DNA from: Bedellia somnulentella
Lineage: Eukaryota; Arthropoda; Insecta; Lepidoptera; Bedelliidae
Assembly: GCA_963576735.1 (NCBI GenBank)
Contig: OY755178.1
Span: 12,090,001 to 12,154,000 of the forward strand
DNA: 64,000 bases
Direction: 5' to 3'
A model generated the notes under the pieces. The model had not been told where the DNA came from, ran no database searches, and was given only the letters and a program-made list of their open reading frames with translations. Made by a program: the position numbers and the translations under genes. Position 1 is the first letter of the stretch, and every line of letters starts with the position of its first letter. This document shows positions 1-12,420 of the stretch, one piece after another.

Positions 1-596
1 TTAAAGCACACCAAAATCGTTTTGGAATTTCAGAATATAGTCTGAATTAAATTTCCCGCGAATTCTCAACTAAGAACTGTCAAAATGCGCCTACTTATGC
101 ATAACCGAGGTGAGCACGGCCGGTTGACCAAGCGACTAAAGTTGACTAACAATTTTCCTGTAATGTAATACTTCATCTGAACTCATCCGCCGCAATAAGT
201 AAATGATTTAGTAAATAGAATGAAATACGAAAGTCACGGTATGCTATTTTATGATGATTAGGTCGTGTACGGATCACGCATGTTTGCTAATGGTGACATA
301 ATGTTCGCCAAATCGCTAAGGAGGTGTACTTGAAAAATGTTCAAGAGATGACTTCCTGAAATTACGATTATTGATTACTAAATTAAGCATGATAATTGGG
401 TTTAAAGGCATTACGTCATTCCTTGCATCGGATAATAAAAACTTAAATCTTATAGAAACTATATCAGCAACCCACGTAAACCATTGATTAAAGGTGTAGT
501 CAGCGTTCATTTGCTCACTTGATTGCCTTTGAATCGGCAAAAAAAAAATTCATTGATCGAAGTACTGATTTGAACAAGACATATCTGACCTAACTT

Positions 597-840
597 ATAC
601 TCACGGCTATAAATCTCAAATAGGGGAGACCAAGTATCAAAACTGGAATTTCTTCAGCCACTTTTCAAAGTTAAATGAGTTATACATATACATACATATA
701 CTCACGGCCATAAATCCCAAAAAGGGGTAGTCAAAGCTTCAGAACTAGAAACTCCTCAGCCACATTCGGAAGTTGATAGGGACAAGATGGTAGAAATAAA
801 GTATCTCCGCAACGGCCAATAACCACCTAAAATAGCCCCA
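597..840 (-). mobile_element. Two adjacent SINE-like fragments (TGTAGTGTCGGCTTAGAATA family)
   Basis: TATACTCACGGCTATAAATC at 597 and TACTCACGGCCATAAATCCC at about 699 start two head-to-tail tails, neither reaching the far end. Confidence 0.7.
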
Positions 841-1379
841 TATAGTATGGATTTGTGTATTTGACTATGTGAGTCGCTCTTATTGTCGAGCCTGAACTCT
901 AGTGATGTTGTCTATGGTGGTTGTATACTAGATCACTCTAAAAGGCAGATTTAACATGTTCAAAACGCATTTGCGCGATTTTGTTTTTATATCCCGCCTC
1001 GATCCAAAGTCAGCTCATACTTGGATATCAGCCCTCAAAGGTACGCATAGGCACTTAAAACTCTCTTGGCCATAGTATTAGTATCATAATTCTACCAGCA
1101 GACCATAAATATGTGAGGTCGTAGGCCGATTAGGGTTGCGGGCATGCTCATCTTGTCCATATTGGCTGGATCCGCGCTTGACGCAATACTTGTGCTTGTG
1201 CCCAGAAATCACACTACAGCGTTTCGGGACAGTTTCAAATTTGTGGTATCTAAGTGTTGGAATAACCTTCCTCGCCAATTCAATGTGCAAGCAGTAGATC
1301 TTCTTTGAAGCTAATATCTTAGAAGATATTTTACTTTGCAGAAAATTCATTCCAAATATCTTAACTCACAATATTTGCA
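841..1379. other. Unexplained intergenic sequence
   Basis: An 88-codon minus-strand frame (1350-1084) with CLHIELARKVIPTLRYHKF and ISGHKHKYCVKRG looks somewhat protein-like, but I cannot place it in a family and no splice signals support it. Otherwise nothing recognised. Confidence 0.3.
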
Positions 1380-1672
1380 AATACTAATATTAATAAATTT
1401 CTTCGCTTAATTCCGCTAAATAATACCTGCAGTCTTCATGCAACATGCACTGTGCACCGCCCGCCCTTCCACTTACAAGAAATCGAAAAGCAGACAATGC
1501 ACCACACACACACCCGCAAGCGAAAACCACAGGCAACCACAAACATGCGACGCGTTTCGACTCAACACGAGTCATTGACGAGCAGTTAGTAGACAGTTCG
1601 GCAGCTGACCACCGAGTGACTCGAGGTATTATTTAGCGGAATTAAGCGAAGAAATTTATTAATATTAGTATT
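1380..1672. mobile_element. MITE with 49-bp perfect inverted repeats
   Basis: 1380-1428 and 1624-1672 are exact reverse complements (AATACTAATATTAATAAATT... to ...ATAATACCT). The 195-bp centre is GC-richer and non-coding. ATATTTGCAAATA occurs just outside at both 1371 and about 1710. Confidence 0.85.
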
Positions 1673-1825
1673 GCTATGGATTTCCGCAAAGTAACGCCTG
1701 ATTCAATCCAATATATTTGCAAATATAAAATCCTGTATTTTTGAAAATATTTTATTCAAATATATTCATATTTTTTTACTTGTTTTATTTATCTATTTTA
1801 ATTTTTCATGATATCCATACATACG

Positions 1826-2010
1826 AGTATACTCAAGGCTATAAAGCCCTAGAAGGGGTAGCCAGAGCTAAGGGATTAGAAATTTCTTCGCCACTTTTGA
1901 AAGTTGAGTTGGGAAAAGGTAAAATAAAGCCCAAGTATATAGTCGCCTCTTAGGTACACCCTTGGGAAGAAATAGTGTAGTGCTATTCTAAGCCGACACT
2001 ACACGCCATT
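1826..2010 (-). mobile_element. SINE-like repeat, internally shortened
   Basis: ACTCAAGGCTATAAAGCCCT to AAGCCGACACTACA with the middle (GATGGGTCTCCAACC block) missing. Confidence 0.75.
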
Positions 2011-2192
2011 TTTACTTGAATTATTTCTATTTGTATTACTACGCAACTGGTAATTTAACCGGTTTAGGCAGCAAAACAATTCTAATTTTCTTCAATTCTC
2101 GGGCAAAAATAAGTTGGTGCACAGGTTAAATAATACTTGGAATCATATTCAATTAATGATATGTTATAAAATTTATTTCCAATATAAATAAT

Positions 2193-2365
2193 ATCGAGTG
2201 TGCTCAAAAAGGCAGGCGTCCGAAGTATGAAAATAAAAGAGCATGTATGAGAAGATTGTTGGATGTAAATAAAGCTAGAGAGGTTTCTCAGGATCGTACA
2301 AAGTGGCGATCGATAGTCTCTGCCTAGCCCAATGGGAACTAAGGCCGCGAGTATATGTATGTATA
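2193..2365 (+). mobile_element. LINE 3'-end fragment
   Basis: Contains GTGCTCAAAAAGGCAGGCGT, GGATCGTACAAAGTGGCGATC and the GCGAGTATATGTATG tail of the LINE family at 34747-35055. Confidence 0.7.
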
Positions 2366-3364
2366 AATAATATGTAATAAATAATTTATTTATCTACGTT
2401 GCTGCAGAGTATTACTTGAAAAGGCCTTGCACATCTGTCGCATATAAAATCAGAGTGTAATTCATAAACTTTACAATGCAATTGAAGTAAATTGTTTACG
2501 GAAGTTCACAGTATTATCCTAGGATAAAGATCATAATAATTCATCTAGCTGTCATGATTTTTCTATTATAATACAAAAGGAAAATAAAAATGTATCAAAT
2601 TCTAACACATACGTGCATATAACTCACGACATCAGTTCCAATTGAGGTGGGCAGAAACTTTCGCTCGCGGCTTTGTACAATTTTGGCTAACCTCTCGAGT
2701 CGTTATAGACTTCCGACGTGTAAAGTGGAATTATTTGTGACCATGAGGCCTAGTACGAGCGTTATTTTATCGTTACACTGTCTGTTAGAAAGAGATAAAA
2801 GTATACGATACTATTTAAGTGCGAAAGAGATGGCTGTGTTATACCATGCAATATATATGTCGTAGGATGATTTGATGTTTAGGTTTTTTGCAAAAAACCT
2901 AGGGATTTTACAAAAAACCTAACATCTTAACATGCATATAATTCATATAATTTTGCATATTCCTAAAATGCAAAATTTGTTAGTGGCAATTAATTTGTTT
3001 AATATAATAATTTATTTCGATTTTGTCTGTTCAGCATATTTACCACTGTACTTTTTTTCTAATGTAATACGATCCATTTATAAAACTTATGACTTTTATA
3101 CTAAATTAGAATGACAAAACTAGATCTATTTCAATGAATCCATCAAACTCATTACACATGACCTTCGCTCGATACTGTCAATCATAGAAATATAATTACT
3201 ACTGTCAATCCTCCAAAATTGAGAGGAAAACGTTAATTAAAATCTCACACCTGAGATTCGTTTACGTCATCTTTGCTCATCGTCGTATTAAATTCTGGTC
3301 CAAACATTGCAAAATATAGATGACCTATTGCTCCAATGCAATTTTGTATATAATTCGTTTTCAT
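2366..3364. other. AT-rich intergenic sequence
   Basis: Apart from the LINE tail at 2618-2705 and a small hairpin TTAGGTTTTTTGCAAAAAAC at about 2880, nothing is recognised. Confidence 0.4.
2618..2705 (-). mobile_element. LINE 3'-end fragment
   Basis: Reverse-oriented 3' tail of the same LINE family (ACTCACGACATCAGTTCC, GGTGGGCAGAAACTTTCG). Confidence 0.6.
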
Positions 3365-3602
3365 ACATCTACTCACGGCTATAAATCTTTAGAAGGGGTA
3401 GCAAGAGCTTCAGAATATGAAATTCCTCAGCCACTTTTGGAACTTGAGTGGGGAAAAGATTGTTAAATAAAGGTGATGGGTCTTCAGCCGCATCATCCAA
3501 CAAGTTCCTTAAAGCCCCAAAACTCTTAATCACCCCTAGTCGCCTCTTACAAACACCCATGAGTGGAAATGGAGTAGTGCTATTCTAAGCCGACACTACA
3601 AA
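3365..3602 (-). mobile_element. SINE-like repeat (TGTAGTGTCGGCTTAGAATA family)
   Basis: Nearly full-length reverse copy from ACTCACGGCTATAAATC to AAGCCGACACTACA. Confidence 0.8.
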
Positions 3603-4332
3603 GCTATATTCATATTGTTTAGTATTTTCCAAATTTATTATTCCACAAATAATAAATTTCCTGTACGTGGTGACCTTGTCATGGCGTGACATTCAAGGTT
3701 ATAATATCAAACAAATTGTGTAGAGAAGCCGCGAACGCTGTCAATTCGGAACTCAACAATTTACTTATATCATGGGAATCTGCAACCGTCGAACCATCAT
3801 TTGCTCCATAAAATATATTATTATGCCCGCTCGTGTTGTTCCTACTTGCCAAAAAAAAGTACTTTAAAGCCTAAATAACTAGAGATCACACTTGAATTAT
3901 TTTTAAGATAGTTGTTGTTGAAGCTAAAATTACAATATATTTATTTCTTTTTTGTAATGATCATGATTTTATTGGTTTGCCATAATCCATAGAATAAAAA
4001 TCGGCCAAGTGCAAAGCATTGTTTCTTAGTAACTGCATTACTATTTTAATGCAAACATACATATATTCATTCCATATTCATATTTCATCATACTATCCCG
4101 ATTGGGGTAAGCAGATACTACCGAAGTCTACTGCCTTTTCAGTATTTAAATTTTAATTCCATTTTACTGTTACTGATTAGACTTGGTATGAATGTTATTT
4201 TACGGTCGGAAAATAAATACTTAAAACATGTTAAGAATTAACAATCCGTATGTGATTATTCTAATTGTAATTCATAATTATTTCTCTACAGTTTATATTT
4301 ATATTTTAATGTGTATTTCATATATATTTGGC

Positions 4333-4410
4333 AGGATTGTACAAAGTGGCAATAGATAGTATCTACCCACCCTAATGGGAACTAGCGGCCCGAGTATATG
4401 TATTTATATT
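4333..4410 (+). mobile_element. LINE 3'-end fragment
   Basis: GGATTGTACAAAGTGGCAAT to CGAGTATATGTAT, abutting the Helitron-like element that starts at 4423. Confidence 0.6.
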
Positions 4411-4422
4411 CACTATAATATA

Positions 4423-5560
4423 TCCCACCAAAAACATTTCCATGTAAAATGTTGCCAAGACGAGCCCATATGACTCGCACTGTCAAAAAGTTATCAGATC
4501 TCATGTAGAGCCAAGCTTCTAACACTACTCGCCCTAACTCTACAAGGCCTAACTTCACAAACTCTACACCTTAGTTAAAATATGTGGCTTGGCCATTTCG
4601 CTACATTCACATCGGCGTAAGGTGAAAAATCAATTCACTGTTCATTACTTTTGTGTTATACAATAGTTCTTGTAGTAACGAACGGCCAAGCCACATATTT
4701 TGACTAAGGTGTAGAGTTTGTGAAGTTAGGCCTTGTAGAGTTAGGGCGTGTATTGTTAGAAGCTTGGCTCTACATGAGATCTGATAACTTTTTGACAGTG
4801 CGAGTCATATGGGCTCGTCTTGGCAACATTTTACATGAAAATGTTTTTGGTGGGATTTCATTTCTTTTTGTAAGTTGTTTGTAACAATTTTTTTTTTCTC
4901 CTTTTTTTTGGGTGTATTTCTTGCACATCAGAGACGCCTTTTTTTATAGCCCACTCTCTATCTTTGCCTTTTTTCTTTGTTGATTTACTGTTTATAATAA
5001 GTGATAGATCAGATACTGTCGATATGTCTCAATATATGTCGATTAATTTTTTTTTTTATATAACGAGGAGTACATATACATACATATATGTATCTGAGGG
5101 CACCAAGTTTTAGATTATTATTAGATTAGACAGCGTCATCAAAATTTAATCTTTTAAAATTACAGGTCTCATACAAACTCCCATCCCCTAGTTTAAGGGG
5201 TTGGAGGATGAAAGTTACAAGTTTTATAATTTTTTTGTTGTTTGTGTGCTAATACTAGCTTACATACAAAATTTCAGCTTTCTAGGACATTAGGAAATAC
5301 CTTAATAATTTTGATGATCATCAGTGAGTCAGTGACGAAATCAGCGTTTTTTAGATATAAATAAAATCTGAAGTATAAAAGCTAATGTAATTAAAACTTA
5401 ATATGTTGAATAAGTCTGCTATTGACAATATATCCCGAAAATTTTGTTGATCTAGCATAACCCAAACCCAAGTTATGAGGGTTCAAAAAAACGACGAAGC
5501 GCTTCGAGAAAAGGTAGGTAGTGTCCGTGCGCTTCGCTTGGCTCGTCTTGGCGGTCTTGA
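4423..5560 (-). mobile_element. Second copy of the inverted-repeat-ended Helitron-like family
   Basis: Read on the minus strand, it starts TCAAGACCGCCAAGACGAGC after an A, shares the TTTTCTCGAAGCG block with the copy at 52786, and ends in the same GTTTTTGGTGGGA followed by T. Its terminal inverted repeat has arms at about 4423-4598 and 4679-4856, nearly perfect over about 175 bp. The OTU part is missing. Confidence 0.6.
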
Positions 5561-6240
5561 TCAAATGCTTTATATATTTTTATACTCCAATATATAAAGT
5601 GATGAATAGCTACTGCGTTTTAACTTATTATCAAAGTAAGTATTCGTATCACGCTAATTAAAAATGACAAAGACATATGCCTATTCTAATATATGAAATT
5701 CACGTGTCATAGTGATTGTCACCAAAGTCCTCCGAAACGGCTAAACCAAGAACCCCCTTAGCTCCGCAGGTAATGTTATTATTAAAATATCAAGGTTTTT
5801 CCAGTCGCAGAAATATAGAATGTTATTTCTGAAGGTTGTAGGATTCTATTTATGAAAGAATATTTAAAGACGATTAGTTTCGGAACCTGTTCATTAAGGA
5901 CAATCAAATCCACAAACAAACCTTTCCTCCTGTTAATAATTATGCACATTATTTCTATCTAATTGCAAGTAGAAGGAAATAAAAATTGTATCAGTCAATA
6001 TCAATGAATTTAAAATCCCGTAAAGGCCTGTTTAACCTACAGTTCTTAATAGCGTTTACATGCAAACTTTTTGAGTTATGTACAGATTTGCAACTTTTTT
6101 TACATGACTACGACAAAGCCATGATGGGTTATGATTTTGGTAGTCTCTGTATTTACGTATGTAAGCACATTTCAATAAGCAAAATGTGGGTACTCTGACC
6201 GCTTGCATTGGATTTGCAAACACATACCTAAATATTATTC
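5561..6240. other. AT-rich intergenic sequence, nothing recognised
   Basis: Short frames only. The end at 6240-6345 carries a degraded SINE-like fragment. Confidence 0.4.
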
Positions 6241-6411
6241 CGGCTCTAAATTAAATAAGGTACCAAAGCCACTTTAGAAGTTGTCCAGGTATAGGGAAAC
6301 GGGGAAATAAAGGATCGTTGGTGATGGTCTTTGGCCACATCCTAGCCCCAGCAATAAAAATAACCTTACATGCCAAGTACAGTCGAATACATTTTTTTTT
6401 TTAAACATTAG

Positions 6412-7060
6412 CAAAGTAACAAACTTATAGAATAGAATAGAAAACTCTTTATTGTACATCAAATATGGAAAAACAATTACAAATACACAGAATGAATTAA
6501 CAAAAGTACAATTGGCGGTCTTTTCACTAAAAGCGATCTCTTCCAGACAACCTTTGAATGGAGAGGTCAATAAATTAGAGTCATGTAAGATAGATATACA
6601 ACATGGTGAATGAAACTGGTGAATGAAATGCGTTAATCTGCACAAACAATACAACAATCCAGTCATACTTAAATCTAGTTACAAAATAATAAACTATTAA
6701 CAAACATATAAATACTATGATACAATAAATTAAAACTTTTATATAATACATATAAATATTATGATACATATTTTTATTTATATACTTAATATATATAATT
6801 TAATTTGCAACAGTATTATAGCGTTTCAGTGAGGTAGTGCTTTTTTACCATATCCTTGAAAATAGATTGGGATTGGGCCTGACGAATCTCTACCGGAAGT
6901 GCGTTCCACAATTGAACAGCCTGCACAGTGAACGAGGAGCCATAGTAATTGGTTGAATGGGAGGGAATGCTTAATAGAAGATTATGTTCTGAACGTAGAT
7001 TAAGATCGTGGGAAGAGGAGAGAAATTGAAAACGTTCTATACACGAAAATAATTTATAGG
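6412..7060 (-). mobile_element. LINE C-terminal tail (CR1/L2-like)
   Basis: On the minus strand, about 7057-6831 reads FQFLSSSHDLNLRSEHN, YYGSSFTVQAVQLWNALP and SIFKDMVKKHYLTETL, then stop. This is the conserved end of LINE reverse-transcriptase proteins. A long AT-rich 3' UTR follows to about 6412. Confidence 0.7.
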
Positions 7061-7329
7061 TGGTTAAACAAAGTTATAAGTTTCCAAAAGTCGCCTAACA
7101 CTTTGCTAGACTATGTTCACTCATTGGTTAAGACTGACGCGTGATTTGAATCTGTAATGGAAGCGTGGTGCTGCCCACTGAGCTTAAGCTACACGAAACT
7201 TACTTTTAGATCCAAAAACAGTCACTGATTTAAAATCGTCATCCACTCCAAACCTTTAAAAATGTATGAAGCTAAAAGCATACAGACTTAAGGTCAACAT
7301 CTATTTCAGTTTTATTTTTCCTTGTTCAG

Positions 7330-7519
7330 ACGACGGAGCAGCGGCGAGGCGGCAAAGAGGAGACCAACATCGCCGGCCAGAATCCACAATGAGCTGAACA
7401 ATGGATCATCCGGATATTGCCTGTCAACCTTGCTACCTACACCGCCACTAAACGATTTCTACATCGGCCCGAGAAACTTACCGACTATTCTAGATAACAG
7501 AGCAACTTTTAACGGTTGA
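7330..7519 (+). CDS. Candidate GC-rich terminal exon of an unknown gene
   Basis: A strong pyrimidine tract and AG (ending 7329) precede about 190 nt that are clearly GC-richer than the AT-rich surroundings. They stay open to TGA at 7517-7519. The encoded tail includes RRSSGEAAKRRPTSPAR, GYCLSTLLPTPPLNDF and GPRNLPTILDN, which looks like ordinary protein. No upstream exon is seen in the window, so the gene would have to extend to the left. It could instead be part of an old retroelement. Family not recognised. Confidence 0.35.
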
Positions 7520-8019
7520 CTCTGAGTTCAGTTCAGGCTCTTGGGTTCCGATAATTTGCTTCTTTTGAAACTTGTAAGTTTGTGTTGCAGAAAGATAGTG
7601 AAATTGGAAGTTTTAATAGGGATGAGTTAGGTGTTTTGTTGCATGATGAGACTTAGACGTATAATATAAAGAGCCATTTATTTCAGAAAATAGTTTCATA
7701 AAATCTTAGTCGATATAATTAAACTTTAAAAAGTAGATGTTAGTCAATAATAAATTATTTTACTAAATTACTTGCAATATGTTGCAATAGGTTGGTAACT
7801 GGAGTTTTGTCCTGGTATTCGTTATGATTATATTATAGAGAGCTTAGCGCGATCTTGTTAGATAAGTACTTACGGAACTCATAAAAAATACGGAATAAAA
7901 ATTTCCCAACCGTTTTGTTACTTGAAAGAGAATATTGAAAAATGTGCACATTTTTAAAGACCGCAAGACACTGACCTCAATACGGTATCATGGTTTTAAT
8001 TATAATAGTAAGAATGCCG

Positions 8020-8230
8020 TCTAGTAACGGCTTAGAATGTCACTACCCCTTTCTACCCATGGGTGTCGAAAGAGGCGACTAAGGGCGATGCGGTTGGAGG
8101 CTCATCACCAACGATACTTTATATATACCATCTTCTCCCCTATCAATTTCCAAATGTGACTGAGAAGTTTCTAGTTCTGCGACTCTGGCTAGCCATTTCT
8201 AGGATTTATGGCCTTGAGTATGGGTATGTG
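8020..8230 (+). mobile_element. SINE-like repeat (TGTAGTGTCGGCTTAGAATA family), degraded
   Basis: GGCTTAGAATGTCACTACCC through TTTATGGCCTTGAGTATG. Confidence 0.7.
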
Positions 8231-8275
8231 TGTATAATAGTAAGAGACATTATTTACAAAAGCATAAAGGCATAT

Positions 8276-8350
8276 GCTAAAAAGGCAGGTGTCTGAAGAG
8301 TAAAGAATCCAAAGAGATATCTTACATAGCGACAACCGATAGTCTCTCCC
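8276..8350 (+). mobile_element. LINE 3'-end fragment, degraded
   Basis: AAAAAGGCAGGTGTCTGAAG and CGACAACCGATAGTCTCT match the LINE family at 34747-35055; the tail is lost. Confidence 0.5.
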
Positions 8351-9114
8351 AATCCTTATTCCAATGTAAATTACTTCAAAATCTACGCAAAGACTCTAAA
8401 ATAAAAACAAAAACATTAATAACTTTCCACACTAATTTGATGATAATTTGACTCAAATGCTGCAGAGCATCTGAGTTTCTAGTAGTATAAGTTTCATTAA
8501 AAATGTGCCTATTTTATTAGTTTAATTGTGCTTGACGAACTCGGACTGCACTAGAATATCAGCGTTGTGGCAGCACTCTAATAAGCCTTGTCATGACATT
8601 CAGCTGAATTGTATGCCACTTCGTTTCCACTTACATAAATAATTAGGTACAAGATCTATTTGTTTTTTATTGTGAATTGTGGATACAAATAAATGTTTTC
8701 TTTCTTTCTTCTTTTCTTTTAAAATGAACCTATTTTTATTCCTACATAAAAATTGTTGGGTACATGTCATATTCCCATTACAATATATTTTACACGTCAG
8801 TCAATATAGTGTTAGTATACACCTTAAAATTAATTATAAGATTAAAATTCATGCAATAAGACCACATCGGGAGAGATCTGATGTAAAAATACCCATAACG
8901 CAAAATGAACTTTTTGGTGTGATGTCTACAATTTTCTTATTTGATGTCAGAAAAAGAAAAGGACTTCTTAAAAAGTCACTAGTTTCTGAGAAAGAAACCG
9001 TACGAATAATGTTGGTTTTTTATGCGGCTGAAACTTTACTACCATATTTTTATTTCTTTTTTTTTATCGGTATTTTTTCATGATTTCATTTATGTTATGA
9101 TATAATATTTTGCT

Positions 9115-9367
9115 GTGTAGTGTCGGCTTAGAATAACACTACTCCATTTCTGCCGGTGGGTGTACGTAAGAGGCGACTAACGGTGTTGGGACTTTTAAGG
9201 GATTTTTGGGCGATGCGGTTGGAGACCCATCACCAACAACCTTTATTTTGCCATCTTTTCCCCACTCAACTTTCCAAAAGTGGCTGAGGAACTTCTAGTT
9301 CCTTAGCTCTGGCTACCCCTTCTTGGGATTTATAGCCGTGAGTATATGTATGTATGTATGTATGTAT
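9115..9367 (+). mobile_element. SINE-like repeat (TGTAGTGTCGGCTTAGAATA family), full length
   Basis: Runs from TGTGTAGTGTCGGCTTAGAA to GCCGTGAGTATATGTATG and a TATG microsatellite. About 20 copies or fragments occur in this window. No tRNA boxes recognised. Confidence 0.8.
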
Positions 9368-9389
9368 TTTTTCATTCAAGAATAATTTA

Positions 9390-9550
9390 TAGGGGGCCAT
9401 AAGTTCCAAAAAGGGGTAGCCAGAGCTTGAGAACTGGAAACTCCTCAGTCACATTTGGAAGTTGGTAGGGGACAAGATGGTCGAAATAAAGTATCGTTGG
9501 TGATGGGTTTACAACCGCATCGCCCAAAGACCAGATAAAAAAGCCCTACA
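9390..9550 (-). mobile_element. SINE-like fragment
   Basis: CATAAGTTCCAAAAAGGGGT to CCGCATCGCCCAAAGACC; the far end is missing. Confidence 0.7.
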
Positions 9551-9939
9551 ACATTAGTCGTTATATCATAATTTTTTTGGTAGGGATGGGTATAAATTGG
9601 AAAAGTTTTTTTTTAATTGACCTCATACACATACCAACCCTTATAGAACTCTGAGAGCATGTCACTGATATAATATTTTGTGGACAATTTATCAGTATCT
9701 CACTTCTCACCTGACATGCTTGCTCTCACACGTCTCATTCTACGTCGGCAAGTAGTAGTAAATAAAGGTTAACGTTTATAGTTTAATTGCTCTTTGTTGT
9801 ACAAATACAAAATTGCATAAATTATTCCAATGCTCCAAATTAATTGCAATGAGAAGTTAAATTTAAGATATTTAAAAAATCGGATGCTGCACTATCGTAC
9901 AAACGTATGTCTGCAATAGTCTGCATATAACATAACATA

Positions 9940-10292
9940 AACATAAACGTTCACGCCGAATATCCCCGAAGGGGTTGGCAGAGGTACTAATACTTCTGAA
10001 CATCACGTGACTTTGTCACCTGGTGTTCAGAGTACCCACGTTTTGCATGGACAGTGTACTCACGTGATAGGGGGCAGGCCTATCGCCGTTTTGTACGAAT
10101 ACACTGTCACATGACTAAGTACAACTCAGCCATGTGGGTTTCCTCACGATGTTTTCCCTCACCGTTAACAACCATGATAAATTAACCACACATATGTCTT
10201 TAGAAAAGACAAATTGGTGTAGGCCCGACCCAGGATTTGAACACTAGTCGTTTGCACGATAACCGAGTGTTCTACCCACTGGGCTATCACGG
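9940..10292 (-). mobile_element. tRNA-derived SINE (ATAAACGTTCACGCCG family)
   Basis: On the minus strand, the head GATAGCCCAGTGGGTAGAAC (A box) and GTGTTCAAATCCTGG (B box) is followed by a body of about 280 bp. The tail is GTGAACGTTTATGTTTATG and repeats. Confidence 0.8.
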
Positions 10293-10551
10293 TGTAGTCT
10301 GCATATATTTATTTATTGTTTGCTGGCTGACACACTCTGGATTCTGAAGCTGTGTCATTGATAGGGCTTTTGTATTATGTTGAAAAGAATATTAGATCAG
10401 TAATTATAAATATTCATATTCGAAATCGTAAAGAAAAGAGAGATTTTAAGTCTGATATTCCTTTGCCACTTTTGGCAGAAGGAATTAGATAGTATGTCTC
10501 AGATTAGGAAATAAAGACAAACTGCGCTTAATTTCATTTGGATGTTTTTGA

Positions 10552-10690
10552 AATGAAAACCTCATGTGGGGATTATTATTAATAAATAAAAGATAAATAA
10601 AGGAAAGATCAATTGGCAGAGCGACGGGGGCGTATACCCGAGGTCGCGGGTTTGAATCCCGCCGGTGTCGAAATTTTTCGTTCCTTTATT
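10552..10690 (+). mobile_element. Snapback element around a tRNA-like core
   Basis: CCTCATGTGGGGATTATTAT and an AATAAATAAAG arm precede CAATTGGCAGAGCGACGGGG and GGTTTGAATCCC; the right arm is cut short after TTCCTTTATTTACGC. Confidence 0.75.
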
Positions 10691-10769
10691 TACGCTTAAT
10701 CTGTTTGCAAGTACTTATAATAATACGCATTGTCATATACACACATAATATAGCACATGCCAACAAACT

Positions 10770-11232
10770 ACATACATATACTCACGGCTATAAATTCCAA
10801 AAGAGGTAGCAAGATCTTCAAAATCAGAAATCCATATAATATAATGAAAAATATGGCCATGGCTTTGAAACCATATTATTGGAAAGCTTTAACTTGTGTA
10901 AAAGAAACGAATTCGAAATCAATTAAAGAATCACACACACAAAGGAATTTCTTACAAAAACACAAATTTCTTAAAACAATAAAATAAGTCTAGCATAGGA
11001 CTAGACACGAGTAAGCCAATTCCAAAATCTTCACCAAAATAAACATGCCTACTTCCGATTAAATAAACGTACGTACATATACTCACGGCTATAAGAACCT
11101 AGAAGGGGTAGCCAGAGCTAAGGAATAAGAGATTCCTCTTCGAGAGGCATTTTTGGAAGTTGCGTTGGGAAAAGATTGTAAAACAAATATTGGTGATTGG
11201 TTGGTGGTTCTCCAGTTGCATCGCCCAAGAAA
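10770..11232 (-). mobile_element. Two SINE-like fragments flanking unexplained sequence
   Basis: Pieces at 10770-10840 and 11075-11232 (ACTCACGGCTATAAGAACCT to TTGCATCGCCCAAG). Between them is AT-rich sequence with no recognised feature. Confidence 0.65.
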
Positions 11233-12180
11233 CACTAAAGTGTATGTGTGACAAGTGTAAACACTAAAACTAAAACAACAAACTATACCTAGGATTTGAA
11301 ATCAGCTTTGTCAAATAAGTACTGACAGCCCTACACACATACTCAGACAGATGTAGATATTATATTTTCTAAATGGCCATATGCTGATGTTTGCCTTTTC
11401 CGTTTTTGGGCGTTCTACTCTTAAAACCAAAAACTATAAAAGCGACGTACCTCTACCAACTGCTTGTAGGAAAAAATCGTGTCACACTCTCTGCTTCGTA
11501 GGACAAACGAAGTTTATAACACAAGTATAAAACTCTAATACTTACGGGGTTACTAGTCGATGCAAGCAACAACAACTACAGAGGTATCGTTAAATTCGTC
11601 GAATATCACCACTTATACTCACTATACAAAATCGAAATACTCGTATCGTGCGAGCGAGGCGGCGATTGGGGCTACTAAGTCATGGTACATCTGGTCAGTT
11701 CACCTAAGTGGACCACGAACATTTTTTTTTTGTTAGTGGTCTACCTTCTTTTTTTAAACAAAAGTATAATAAAAAAGTATTGTTCTTGGTTCACCCATGA
11801 AAAAATAAAAGGGATGGGAGTCAAAAAATAACGGATCTTTATTTTTAAGGGGAAGTATACATGTCTATGTCTTATTTGTAGTTGGGATTTTTTCGTCGGT
11901 GCATTTTCGTCAGTAGGTAAAACACTTAGAAATTTTCAGAAAAATCCTATTGAAAAACACGCTTTTCTCACGACGAGAAGTACTAGGTGAGCATAAACTT
12001 GCAGTAGGGTTATAAGGCTTAAAACAATAAAAAAAACAAACTGTTTAATAATTGAAAATATACGAGCTCAGTCACTTCAACGTTAAAGTAAAAAATGTAT
12101 ATTTAATGAGTAATGAATAATGATACTAGAAAACATTTTTATACGTGAACAGTTTTAAAAATCACTTTTAGAAGCTTTAC
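11232..12180. other. Intergenic sequence, nothing recognised
   Basis: Contains GTTCACCTAAGTGGACCACG, whose complement recurs near 13735, but no coding or structural feature. Confidence 0.4.
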
Positions 12181-12302
12181 GATCGGAAGGGTGTATTGTT
12201 GGGAAAAATATGCAAGAAAAAATCCTCAACACACATTTATTTAATCGGAAGGTGTATTGTTGGGAGATAAATGTGCAAGAAACTTCTCAACACATTTTTT
12301 TT
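12180..12302. repeat. Direct repeat of about 62 bp, two copies
   Basis: CGGAAGG-GTGTATTGTTGGGA ... CTCAACACA occurs at 12183 and again at 12245; a related copy is at 25057. Confidence 0.75.
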
Positions 12303-12420
12303 TTCATATAGATAAATTAACAGTAATTATGAGGATGTTTATAAAGTGAAATATAATAAATATGTGGTCTGTTAATTAACTTCACGAAATTCCCTTACGG
12401 TTAAGCATATTTGAGTGTTC

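Larger units (their letters stand above)
7520..9114. other. Intergenic sequence downstream of the candidate exon
   Basis: Would contain a 3' UTR if the exon at 7330-7519 is real. Besides the repeats listed at 8020-8350, a 134-codon plus-strand frame (8679-9083) is Phe-rich, of low complexity and not convincing. Confidence 0.35.

Noticed and set aside
8679..9083. 134-codon Phe-rich plus-strand frame as a gene
   Set aside because: Poly-T driven composition, no domain, adjacent to a SINE; likely chance.
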